This document shows, one piece after another, positions 6,365 to 13,631 of a DNA stretch of 13,631 nt. The notes below the pieces were generated by a model. That model saw only the letters and a program-made list of their open reading frames with translations. It ran no database searches and had not been told where the DNA came from. Source of the stretch: Desulfobacteraceae bacterium (lineage in GTDB: Bacteria > Desulfobacterota > Desulfobacteria > Desulfobacterales > UBA11574). The stretch spans positions 1 to 13,631 of the forward strand of contig PKTV01000324.1 in assembly GCA_002868985.1 (NCBI GenBank), given 5' to 3'. Each line of letters opens with the position of its first letter. Positions within the stretch are counted from its first letter, which is position 1. The position numbers and the translations under genes were made by a program.

Positions 6365-7528
6365 TTAAGAAATCAACTCATAACAATCATCGACAATCAT
6401 CGCTGCCGCGTCGACACGTCCAAGATCCCTGGACCGTGACGACATTTGTTGCAGGGCTTCGGGCTGTTGAACATAATAATCGATTCGTTCCGCAAGGACT
6501 TTACCGCTGAGATCTTTTTCAAGAATCATCTCGGCAGCCCCTGCCTTTTCCAGAGATCGGGCGTTCAATACTTGATGGTCATCTGCCGCAAAAGGAAACG
6601 GAATAAAAATAACCCCCTTGCCAATGGCTTTGATTTCCGCCACAGTGGTTGCCCCTGCACGGCATATAATGAGATCGGCGCGTTGATACTGACAGGCCAT
6701 GTCCTTGAAAAATGCCCGTGTATCGCTTTCAATGCCGTATTCGTCATACTTTCGTTTTACCTGTGTTTCATCCTGTGCGCCGGTTTGATGCACAAAGAAT
6801 ATATTTTCTCTTTTTTCAAGATATTCAAGGGCTTCCAAAAGCGCCATATTTATACTGTGAGCCCCCTGGCTTCCGCCCAGTATCAGGATCGTGAATTTTT
6901 TCTCTTTTTTAGACGTCTTGATATCTATTTTTTTTAACGTTTCTGCGCATTGAACAATTTCTTTTCTCACCGGATTTCCGGTGAACCGGATATTGTTGGG
7001 TGTTACGCCCATTATCGTTTCTGCAAACGAAATATATATCCGGTCTGCAAAGCGCGAAAGAATTCGATTGGTGATCCCCGGCAGAATATTCTGCTCATGC
7101 AAAACAATTTTAATCCCCAAAAGCCAGGCGCCCATGACCAAAGGCCCTGCGGAGTATCCACCAACGCCAATCACTATATGCGGTTTAAATCCTTTAAGGA
7201 TCAAAATCGATTCGATGATCCCTTTGGGTACTTTTGAAATCGAGACAATCTGATTCCAAACCCCTCGTCCCTTGAAACCCTCGGATGTAATACGCCTATG
7301 GGCAAAACCGGTTTCCGACAAAATCGAAATTTCAAACGGCTTCCCTGTGCCCACAAACAAGACACTGTTTTCAGCATTTTTTGCCAGAAACTCCTGAGCA
7401 ATGGCAATTCCCGGAAAAAGATGGCCGCCGGTCCCACCTCCTGCAATGACGACCCGAAGGGCTTGTGTAACCTTTCGCGAAGGACGATTTTTTTTTGGGG
7501 GCCTCTTTTTCTTATCGTCTTGATCCAT
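6365..7528 (-). CDS. murG: UDP-GlcNAc:lipid I GlcNAc transferase MurG
   Basis: Peripheral membrane GT-B glycosyltransferase that moves GlcNAc from UDP-GlcNAc to lipid I, making lipid II. Glycine-rich loops are at GGGTGGHLFPG (30-40), GVGGYSAGP (121-129) and ILGGSQGAHSIN (216-227). HEQNILPGITNR (144-155), RAGATTVAEI (290-299) and FPFAADDHQ (311-319) cover acceptor and donor sites. At 387 residues it is longer than usual because about 25 Lys/Arg-rich residues precede RVVIAGGGTGG; most MurGs begin almost at that strand. ATG 7528 is the only ATG in this frame before the first glycine loop, but it lacks a Shine-Dalgarno. The extension contains a run of nine A (7488-7496 as T on plus), so the true N-terminus is uncertain. 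The gap to ftsW is 26 bases. Confidence 0.95.
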   Translation of the reverse strand: MDQDDKKKRPPKKNRPSRKVTQALRVVIAGGGTGGHLFPGIAIAQEFLAKNAENSVLFVGTGKPFEISILSETGFAHRRITSEGFKGRGVWNQIVSISKVPKGIIESILILKGFKPHIVIGVGGYSAGPLVMGAWLLGIKIVLHEQNILPGITNRILSRFADRIYISFAETIMGVTPNNIRFTGNPVRKEIVQCAETLKKIDIKTSKKEKKFTILILGGSQGAHSINMALLEALEYLEKRENIFFVHQTGAQDETQVKRKYDEYGIESDTRAFFKDMACQYQRADLIICRAGATTVAEIKAIGKGVIFIPFPFAADDHQVLNARSLEKAGAAEMILEKDLSGKVLAERIDYYVQQPEALQQMSSRSRDLGRVDAAAMIVDDCYELIS

Positions 7529-7546
7529 AATTGCCGTTGGCTATCT

Positions 7547-7574
7547 GTCACGGGTCACTCGTCACTGACCACTC
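7547..7574. repeat. Period-7 tandem repeat at the ftsW end
   Basis: The plus strand reads GTCACGG, GTCACTC, GTCACTG, ACCACTC: about four degenerate 7-base units. They encode the last FtsW residues and stop and run into the ftsW-murG gap. The minus strand gives repeated GTGAC, including the GTG at 7551 that opens a spurious frame. Confidence 0.55.
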
Positions 7575-8709
7575 GTTTACGTATCTTTTTCATTGCACCG
7601 ATGTTCATCAGCACCCCAATGGACACCATGTTCATCAAAAGGGATGTGCCGCCATAACTTAGAAATGGCAGCGTAAGCCCTTTGGTCGGAAGGAGTCCTA
7701 AAGCGACCCCCATGTTGACACAAATCTGCAAACCTATTGCCGTTGTGAGGCCGATGGCCACAAATGATCCGAAAGCATCTTTGCTGTTTCTGGCAATGGA
7801 TATCCCCCTCCACAAAATCACGGTATAAAGCCCCATAATAATCAAAACCCCTATAAGACCGAGTTCCTCTCCAATGACCGAAAATATAAAATCAGTGTGA
7901 GGTTCAGGGAGATAAAACAGTTTCTGATAGCCCTTGCCGATGCCGGTGCCCCATATTCCTCCTGTACCGAAGGCCAATAGGGAATGGACGACCTGGTAGC
8001 CTTTATCCGCTGAATATTGCCACGGATTCATAAAGGACATGATGCGCTCTATTCGATAATCGGCACTGACCATTAAATAATAGATGACGGGGCCGATCAA
8101 AACTAGCGATCCCAGCAGATATGAGATACGAACCCCGCCGACAAAAAGCATGATCCATGTAATGACACCAAAAATAACCACAGAGCCGAAGTCGGGCTGT
8201 AACATGATCAGAACCGCAAACATGCACAGGACCAAAACATGGGGCAAAAAACCAACCTTAAACTCCTTAATTCGATTCATTTTTTTGTTCATTGAATACG
8301 CCAGAAAGATAACCAGCACAAAACGGGCAAATTCAGAAGGCTGAAACGTAAAGCCGGCAATGCGAAACCACCGTGTTGCCCCCCCTGCCGAATATCCGAA
8401 TCCGGAAATAAGAATCACAAAAAGAAGCATCGTGGCCAGGATAAGCAATGGATATGTCAAAGAACGAAAAATATGATATGGAATATGGCAACTGATGACC
8501 AGTACAACAATACCCAACAACGCAAAAATGGATTGTTTTTTTAAAAAATAATAACTCGTTCCGAACTTTTTCAGGGCCAGTGCCGAACTCGCGCTGTAAA
8601 CCATGACAATACCGATTCCTACCAGGAACAATACCGGAAATAATAGCGCGATATCGTATTGCATGGGTTGTTTGCGAATGTTTTGTTTGTTTTGTTTGTC
8701 ACTGGCCAT
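7555..8709 (-). CDS. ftsW: Septal peptidoglycan glycosyltransferase FtsW (SEDS family)
   Basis: Multi-pass inner-membrane polymerase that builds septal glycan strands from lipid II, together with the transpeptidase FtsI. The 384 residues contain about ten hydrophobic segments. SEDS landmarks are FQPSEFAR (122-129), QPDFGS (171-176), GTGIGKGYQKLFYLPEPHTD (254-273) and PFLSYGGTS (348-356). Asp 273 in HTDFIF matches, as I recall, the conserved catalytic Asp of the family. The GxGxGKGYQK...LPEPHTDFIF form is typical of FtsW more than RodA, and the dcw position agrees. ATG 8709 overlaps the murD end by 11 bases, which suggests coupling. The ribosome site is weak, and codons 5-10 lie in a 9-base tandem repeat (KQNKQN); an ATG at codon 16 (8664) would leave a complete protein too. 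Confidence 0.96.
   Translation of the reverse strand: MASDKQNKQNIRKQPMQYDIALLFPVLFLVGIGIVMVYSASSALALKKFGTSYYFLKKQSIFALLGIVVLVISCHIPYHIFRSLTYPLLILATMLLFVILISGFGYSAGGATRWFRIAGFTFQPSEFARFVLVIFLAYSMNKKMNRIKEFKVGFLPHVLVLCMFAVLIMLQPDFGSVVIFGVITWIMLFVGGVRISYLLGSLVLIGPVIYYLMVSADYRIERIMSFMNPWQYSADKGYQVVHSLLAFGTGGIWGTGIGKGYQKLFYLPEPHTDFIFSVIGEELGLIGVLIIMGLYTVILWRGISIARNSKDAFGSFVAIGLTTAIGLQICVNMGVALGLLPTKGLTLPFLSYGGTSLLMNMVSIGVLMNIGAMKKIRKRVVSDE
8680..8698. repeat. 9-base tandem repeat in the ftsW start region
   Basis: GTTTTGTTT is repeated twice (8680-8688, 8689-8697). The unit is three codons long, so it adds Lys-Gln-Asn units to the FtsW cytoplasmic tail without shifting the frame. It lies next to the murD stop. 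Confidence 0.5.
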
Positions 8710-10114
8710 GCGTTATATTCCGATTTGAATTTTCAAGATTTTTAACCGCTTTGCAAAATACTTCCCCCCGCTCCGCATAACTTTGGTACATGTCAAAACT
8801 AGAACAACCGGGAGATAAAAGCACCACATCCCCGGGCGATGCCGCCAGATACGCTAAATTCACCGCATCCTCCATTGTGGATGCATTTTGGGCGCCCTCT
8901 CGACACACATCTTCAAGAGCCGATTTGATAGTGTTTCCTGCTTCGCCCATAACAATCAGTTTTTTCGTATATTGCTTCACCTTCCCTCGTAGTTGCTTAT
9001 AGTCCCCACCTTTATCACGCCCGCCCATAATAAGAACCACCGGCTTATCGAAAACTTCAAGCGCTCTATCCACTGCATCGATGTTTGTTCCCTTTGAATC
9101 ATCGTAATATTGAACGCCATTGATGATTTTGACAAATTCCAGACGATGGGAAAGCCCTTTGAAATCGTTTAATGCGGATTGAATTCCTTTCAAGGTCCCG
9201 CCGGCGGCCAGGGCTGCCAAGGCTGCTGCCGCGACATTTTCCATGTTGTGCCGTCCCAAAAGATCTATCCGAGAAAGATCGAGAAAACATTTGGGGTCTT
9301 CTTTTGTAAAAATATTGATCATCGGTGCATGTTGTCCGTTTCTGCTGCTGATGACGGCATATTCTCGGTTTTTAGTATTAAAGTTATCCTCATGATAAAA
9401 GGGCAGTACACGGGTCCTAAGTGTTTTGCTGATCAAGGAAACAAAAGGATCAGAACCATTTATCACTGCTGTATCGCCTTCGGCCTGGTTTTTAAAAATG
9501 CGGCCTTTGGACCTTACATAAGATTCAAAATCCGGGTATCGATCCAGATGATCCGCACTGATGTTCAATAGGACACTGACCCGGGGTCTGAACATATCGA
9601 TGGTGTCGAGCTGAAAACTGCTGACTTCAGCCACAACAATGTCTGCCGTTTCCCCACCTCCGGCATAATCGATCAATGGGTTGCCGATATTCCCGCCCAC
9701 AAAGACCTTAACCCCGGAATTTTCGAGCATATTACCCAAAAGCCGTGTTGTTGTTGTTTTACCGTTGGTACCGGATATGGCTACAATAGGTTCCCGGATA
9801 TATCGTGAAGCAAGCTCTATTTCCCCTAATACCGGAATGCCCTTATCTTTGGCCCGTTTGATGGGCAAAATGGTATGGGGAACCCCGGGACTCACAATGA
9901 TAAGATCAGCGCTCTCAAAAGTCTTAGTGTTATGCCCCCCCAGTTCGGTCCTAACATCTATGTTACGCACCTCCGGTAAATAGCCTGCCAGGGCGTCTTC
10001 TTCGGCAATATCGGTTATCGTCACGATTCCTCCTTTGTTTTTGGCGAATCGTGCTGCGGCCATACCGGATATGCCAAGACCGACAATAAGAATGTTTTTT
10101 TGATGAAGATCCAT
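8699..10114 (-). CDS. murD: UDP-N-acetylmuramoylalanine--D-glutamate ligase MurD
   Basis: ATP-dependent ligase that adds D-Glu to UDP-MurNAc-L-Ala. From ATG 10114 it has 471 residues, close to the family norm, and begins MDLHQKNILIVGLGISG like other MurDs. It shows the P-loop SGTNGKTTTT (114-123), EVSSFQLD (163-170), NISADHLDRY (184-193), a probable carbamylated Lys 203 in RSKGR, GRHN (287-290), YYDDSKGTN (336-344), MGGRDKGGDY (363-372) and LLSPGCSSFDMY (432-443). The open frame extends to an ATG at 10186, but those 24 extra residues come from repetitive spacer DNA and match nothing expected in MurD, so the internal ATG is preferred. Its Shine-Dalgarno is poor (GGTTGG). The end overlaps ftsW by 11 bases. 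Confidence 0.95.
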   Translation of the reverse strand: MDLHQKNILIVGLGISGMAAARFAKNKGGIVTITDIAEEDALAGYLPEVRNIDVRTELGGHNTKTFESADLIIVSPGVPHTILPIKRAKDKGIPVLGEIELASRYIREPIVAISGTNGKTTTTRLLGNMLENSGVKVFVGGNIGNPLIDYAGGGETADIVVAEVSSFQLDTIDMFRPRVSVLLNISADHLDRYPDFESYVRSKGRIFKNQAEGDTAVINGSDPFVSLISKTLRTRVLPFYHEDNFNTKNREYAVISSRNGQHAPMINIFTKEDPKCFLDLSRIDLLGRHNMENVAAAALAALAAGGTLKGIQSALNDFKGLSHRLEFVKIINGVQYYDDSKGTNIDAVDRALEVFDKPVVLIMGGRDKGGDYKQLRGKVKQYTKKLIVMGEAGNTIKSALEDVCREGAQNASTMEDAVNLAYLAASPGDVVLLSPGCSSFDMYQSYAERGEVFCKAVKNLENSNRNITHGQ

Positions 10115-10125
10115 AAAACCAACCA

Positions 10126-10205
10126 GGTAATAGGTTATGGGTTTATATATTTTTTTGCTGTTATTCCTTAACCCATCACCCAACACCTATTACCCATTAC
10201 CTATT
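10126..10205. repeat. Inverted repeats in the mraY-murD spacer
   Basis: GGTAATAGG (10126-10134) pairs perfectly with CCTATTACC (10186-10194). AATAGGTTATGGGT (10129-10142) pairs with ACCCATTACCTATT (10192-10205) with one mismatch. The right arm is itself made of related ACCCAT/ACCTATTACCC units. On plus, the bases between the arms include an AT stretch. It occupies almost the whole gap of 93 bases between the mraY stop and the chosen murD start. Confidence 0.6.
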
Positions 10206-10207
10206 TA

Positions 10208-11287
10208 TTATCTTAATTTCAGCGTACTCATGGAAATCAACGCCAATGCAATTGCGATGATCCAGAATCGAACAATAACTTTGGGCTCCGACCATCCTTT
10301 GAGCTCAAAATGGTGATGAAGGGGCGCCATTCGGAAAATTCTGCGACCATTTGTCATTTTGAAAAAACCGACCTGAAAAATAACAGACAGCGTTTCAATG
10401 ACAAATAACCCTCCTACCAGTGCCAGAAGTATCTCCTGCTTGGTGATCACCGCCACAGTACCGATGGCTGCGCCCAGCGATAGGGAACCCACATCCCCCA
10501 TAAAAATTTGTGCTGGATACGAATTGAACCACAAAAATCCCAAACCTGAACCGGCCATGGCACCACAGAAAATTGCAATCTCCCCACTTCCCGCTACATA
10601 ATTGATCTGCAAATAATTGGCGATCTTAACGTGCCCGGCCACATATGCAAAAACCATGTAGGCGGCTGAAGCGATAATAAACGGTCCGATGGCAAGACCA
10701 TCCAGTCCGTCAGTGATATTGACTGCATTCGACGTGCCGATAATAACCAATGCTGCAAATAGTATGTATCCCCATCCGAGATCGGGTGAAAGGTTCTTAA
10801 AAAACGGAATGGTTATGCGGGTGGAAAAATCCGGACTCACATAGACCAGAATCCCTGTAACCATCGCCAGAATCGCCTGAAGCAAAAATTTGTTTCGAAC
10901 CGTCAGTCCCTTGCTCTGTTTTTTGATCTGCATGAGATAGTCGTCCATAAAACCGATACCTCCGTAGCCAACAGTCACAAAAAGGACGATCCACACAAAA
11001 TAATTGGTCAAATTGGTCCACAAGAGTGTGGAAACCGTAATCGAAAAAATGATCAACGTTCCACCCATGGTCGGCGTTCCGGCCTTTTTAAGGTGTGTCT
11101 GAGGACCGTCATCTCTGACATATTGACCGATCTGCATGTTGCTCAGTTTTCGAATCACCCAGGGTCCCAATAAAAAACAGATTAAAAACGCCGTCAGACT
11201 GGCATAGATGGTCCTAAACGTAATGTATCGGAATACATTAAAAACCGACAGCGTCTTATGAAGCGGATATAGTAAATGATACAGCAT
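10208..11287 (-). CDS. mraY: Phospho-N-acetylmuramoyl-pentapeptide-transferase MraY
   Basis: Integral membrane enzyme that transfers phospho-MurNAc-pentapeptide to undecaprenyl phosphate, making lipid I. Length 359 is typical, with about ten membrane segments. Key motifs are [18 protein letters not shown] (59-76), the Asp pair in FMDDY (113-117), [13 protein letters not shown] (187-199), [11 protein letters not shown] (262-272) with Asp 265, and [13 protein letters not shown] (320-332), the His-rich loop characteristic of MraY as opposed to other polyprenyl-phosphate transferases. ATG 11287 has AGGAGAG about 13 bases upstream, a rather long spacing. The gap to murF is 38 bases. It sits between murF and murD, as in the standard dcw order. 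Confidence 0.98.
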   Translation of the reverse strand: MLYHLLYPLHKTLSVFNVFRYITFRTIYASLTAFLICFLLGPWVIRKLSNMQIGQYVRDDGPQTHLKKAGTPTMGGTLIIFSITVSTLLWTNLTNYFVWIVLFVTVGYGGIGFMDDYLMQIKKQSKGLTVRNKFLLQAILAMVTGILVYVSPDFSTRITIPFFKNLSPDLGWGYILFAALVIIGTSNAVNITDGLDGLAIGPFIIASAAYMVFAYVAGHVKIANYLQINYVAGSGEIAIFCGAMAGSGLGFLWFNSYPAQIFMGDVGSLSLGAAIGTVAVITKQEILLALVGGLFVIETLSVIFQVGFFKMTNGRRIFRMAPLHHHFELKGWSEPKVIVRFWIIAIALALISMSTLKLR

Positions 11288-11325
11288 GCTTTAGTTTTAC
11301 TCTCCTGGTGACAGCTTAAATCTTT

Positions 11326-13631
11326 CTAAAACCGGCTCAACAGAGCTTGGACAACTTTTTCCATGGCCATCCCCCTGGACCCCTTTACCAGGACCCAGTC
11401 GCCGGCATCGAGCCGGTCTGTGACAGCCGCTATGATCTCTTCCCGGGTGCCGTTAAAAATATCATCCGGATTCATATGTTCTTTTAAAGCACCTGCCGCA
11501 ACATCTTCAGCGTATTTGCCGGTCACATAAAGACCGGCAATTTCTGACCTGGCGGCAACAGCGCCTATCTTTTGATGCATAGACGCCGAGTGTTCTCCCA
11601 GTTCAAGCATATCGCCGGCAATCAGAAATCCTTTGTTCTTTCCCTTCAAGGACGTAAGAGTGATTATGGCGGCCTGCATTGAACCTGGATTGGCATTGTA
11701 CGTATCGTCGATGATATGGATTCCTTTACCGGTTTTATGGATATTCATCCTACCTTGAACCGGTTTGAAGGCTTCAAGTCCGTTCTTAATTTCAACGGCT
11801 GTTAAACCCAAAAGATGGCCCACCGCCGCCGCCGCCAGAGCATTTGAAATCATAAACATTGCCGGCGTTTGAAGTTGAACCGAAATCATTTCAGCAGGCA
11901 GCACCAGATTGAAAGAGAGCCCCTTCTCTTTTTTCTCAACAGATTCAGCTCTGATTGCGGCATCTTTAGACATGCCGAAAAACATAATCTTGATAGGTGT
12001 GATATCTGCAAGTTTCAGCAATCTCGGATCATCTGCATTGAGAATCGCCATGCCATCCGGCTTGATTTTTCCCAACAGTTCACCTTTGGCCTTCATGACC
12101 GCTTCCATTGAACCCAATCCTTCGAGATGCGCAGGACCGATATTTGTAATCAGGCCAACATCCGGCAAACAGATTTCAGCCAGCCGTTCGATCTCTCCGG
12201 GTCTGTTCATTCCCAGTTCCACAACAGCCCATTGGTGGTCTCTAGTCAGGTTGAGCAGCGTTAAGGGAAGTCCGATGTCATTGTTTAAATTCCCCTGGGT
12301 CGACAATGTGCAAAACCGACGGGAAACAACGTCTGATGTCATTTTACGGGTGCTGGTTTTTCCGTTTGAGCCTGTGATGGCAATCACCGAAACGGGTGTG
12401 CGTCTTCTATTAAATGCTGCCATATCACCCAGAGCTTTAGTTGTATCATCTACAGTGACACAAACGACACCGGTGGCTGACCATTCGGGTTTGGAGAGCA
12501 TGTTGGTTTTTCTTTGATCGATCAAACATCCATTGACACCTTGTTCAACAACACTACCGATAAAACGGTGGCCGTCATGAACCTCCCCTTTAATGGCGAT
12601 AAAAAGATCATCATCAGATATCCTGCGAGAATCAATGGAAACTCCGGTGAACGTGCGTGCCGAATCACCGCAAAACAACTGTCCTCCAGTGGCTTCTATA
12701 ATTTCAGCAACATGCCATGGGATCAGATCGGAATTTACAGGTTTTGGATTTTCGGACAGGACTTTCGGATTGGATCTCGTTTCGGAACCGAGACGTTTTA
12801 CGTTTAACGTTGAAAGAACTTTTTTTGCTTCTTCTCTGTCATCAAAGGCAATGGTTTTGTCTCCGATGATTTGATAGGGTTCGTTCCCCTTTCCCGCGAT
12901 CAGAATCGCATCGTTTGGTCTGGACACATTTATTGCAAGGGCGATGGCGTTTTTTCGATCCGGCTCAACCACATATCCTTTTATGGCAAAATTTTCAGCA
13001 AGATCTGATGGTATAAACGCATGAGCAATCGATTTTTTAGTCCCCTCAAGAATCTGATCGATAATCTCCATGGGAGGTTCGGTTCTTGGATTGTCCGATG
13101 TGATCACAACAAGATCAGAAAACCTTCCGGCAATGTCACCCATTTGAGGTCGCTTTGATTTGTCCCGGTTGCCGCCGCAACCAAATACGCAGATAAGCCG
13201 GCCCGGAGTGGATTCTCGTAACGAAGCGAGCACATTCTCAAGAGCATCCGGTGTATGGGCATAATCCACATATACAAATCGTTTGTGATCATTGGGAATA
13301 GATTCGAGACGTCCGGGCACGGCTTTAACCGATTCAATGCCGTGTTTGATGACATCCACTGAAAGACCGAGGACAATGCCCACACCTGTGGCGCAGAGAA
13401 TGTTCTCCAGATTATGCTGTCCCACAAGATGCGATTTGAACTTAAAAGCACCGTTAGGGGTGGCAATTTTACCTGTAATGCCGCCCAAATCGTAACTGAA
13501 ATCCTCGGGTCGTATGCGATTGTTGTCTGAAAAGCCCGAAGAAAGTACAGACGCTTGGCCAAGACGTAATTCGAGGTTATGGCTAAGTTCTCTCCCTCTT
13601 TCGTCATTACGGTTGATGATCGCCAGCACCC
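11326..13631 (-). CDS. murE-murF: MurE-MurF fusion: meso-DAP-adding ligase joined to D-Ala-D-Ala-adding ligase (N-terminus cut by window edge)
   Basis: One uninterrupted frame of 768 codons up to the edge; the first residues (GVLAIINRND) are internal. The first part is the later half of MurE: HNLENILCATGV (72-83), GRLE (106-109), DYAHTPDAL (122-130), FGCGGNRDKSKRP (149-161) and SDNPRTEP (178-185). DNPR marks meso-diaminopimelate specificity. After DDREEAKKVL (263-272) and a linker of about 30 residues, MurF starts at IPWHVAEIIEATGG and is complete: SIDSR (331-335), P-loop ITGSNGKTST (418-427), VELGMNRPGEI (470-480), NIGPAHLEGLGS (496-507), DDTYNANPGSM (641-651) and GDMLELGE (672-679). The enzyme would add DAP and then D-Ala-D-Ala in succession. 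The MurE P-loop and N-terminal domain are beyond the edge. Confidence 0.95.
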   Translation of the reverse strand, partial: VLAIINRNDERGRELSHNLELRLGQASVLSSGFSDNNRIRPEDFSYDLGGITGKIATPNGAFKFKSHLVGQHNLENILCATGVGIVLGLSVDVIKHGIESVKAVPGRLESIPNDHKRFVYVDYAHTPDALENVLASLRESTPGRLICVFGCGGNRDKSKRPQMGDIAGRFSDLVVITSDNPRTEPPMEIIDQILEGTKKSIAHAFIPSDLAENFAIKGYVVEPDRKNAIALAINVSRPNDAILIAGKGNEPYQIIGDKTIAFDDREEAKKVLSTLNVKRLGSETRSNPKVLSENPKPVNSDLIPWHVAEIIEATGGQLFCGDSARTFTGVSIDSRRISDDDLFIAIKGEVHDGHRFIGSVVEQGVNGCLIDQRKTNMLSKPEWSATGVVCVTVDDTTKALGDMAAFNRRRTPVSVIAITGSNGKTSTRKMTSDVVSRRFCTLSTQGNLNNDIGLPLTLLNLTRDHQWAVVELGMNRPGEIERLAEICLPDVGLITNIGPAHLEGLGSMEAVMKAKGELLGKIKPDGMAILNADDPRLLKLADITPIKIMFFGMSKDAAIRAESVEKKEKGLSFNLVLPAEMISVQLQTPAMFMISNALAAAAVGHLLGLTAVEIKNGLEAFKPVQGRMNIHKTGKGIHIIDDTYNANPGSMQAAIITLTSLKGKNKGFLIAGDMLELGEHSASMHQKIGAVAARSEIAGLYVTGKYAEDVAAGALKEHMNPDDIFNGTREEIIAAVTDRLDAGDWVLVKGSRGMAMEKVVQALLSRF

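Noticed and set aside
6220..6510. Plus-strand frame of 96 codons across the murC-murG spacer
   Set aside because: It reads through repeats and into the murG 3' end; the translation has no family features.
11909..12517. Plus-strand open frame of 202 codons opposite murF
   Set aside because: Antisense to conserved MurF motifs, including the P-loop region; composition looks like a shadow frame.
13104..13607. Second minus-strand open frame of 167 codons inside murE
   Set aside because: It is an alternative-frame shadow of MurE, whose own frame carries all the conserved motifs.
1..13631. Novel defence, mobile or biosynthetic system
   Set aside because: All sizeable genes except the left-edge fragment belong to the well-known dcw cluster; no nuclease, toxin, integrase, phage or CRISPR features were found.

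Overview
The window is most of a division and cell wall (dcw) cluster. Every credible gene lies on the minus strand, so transcription runs from high to low coordinates. In that order it holds murE-murF (one fused gene, cut by the right edge), mraY, murD, ftsW, murG, murC, murB, ftsQ, ftsA and ftsZ, then the N-terminal third or less of a B12-binding radical SAM family gene cut by the left edge. No RNA genes, transposases, phage genes or CRISPR arrays were seen.

The organism is a Gram-negative-type bacterium with meso-diaminopimelate peptidoglycan, since MurE carries the DNPR specificity motif. Moderate GC, the fused murE-murF, murB between murC and ftsQ, the form of the radical SAM protein and the repeat types between genes all suggest a sulfate-reducer-like Desulfobacterota lineage (Desulfobacterales). 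That placement is inferred from memory of the families and no search was run.

The genes supply two linked jobs. MurB, MurC, MurD, MurE and MurF build UDP-MurNAc-pentapeptide in the cytoplasm, MraY loads it on undecaprenyl phosphate as lipid I, and MurG adds GlcNAc to give lipid II. FtsW polymerises lipid II at the septum, while FtsZ, FtsA and FtsQ form the ring, its membrane anchor and the periplasmic connector. Many junctions are tight: murD/ftsW and murB/ftsQ overlap, and murC/murB and ftsQ/ftsA are separated by a few bases, which implies a co-transcribed operon. mraZ, mraW (rsmH), ftsL and ftsI would be expected upstream, beyond the right edge. No ddl or lpxC is present in the window.

The less ordinary parts are these: the MurE-MurF fusion; a second copy of the FtsZ C-terminal peptide motif inside its linker; a Cys in MurB where the proton-donor Ser is usual; a hairpin and spare Shine-Dalgarno just before ftsZ; and repeat sequence in the murC-murG, murG-ftsW and murD-mraY junctions that has created misleading start codons. 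I see no wholly new system here; the core is a well-known cluster.
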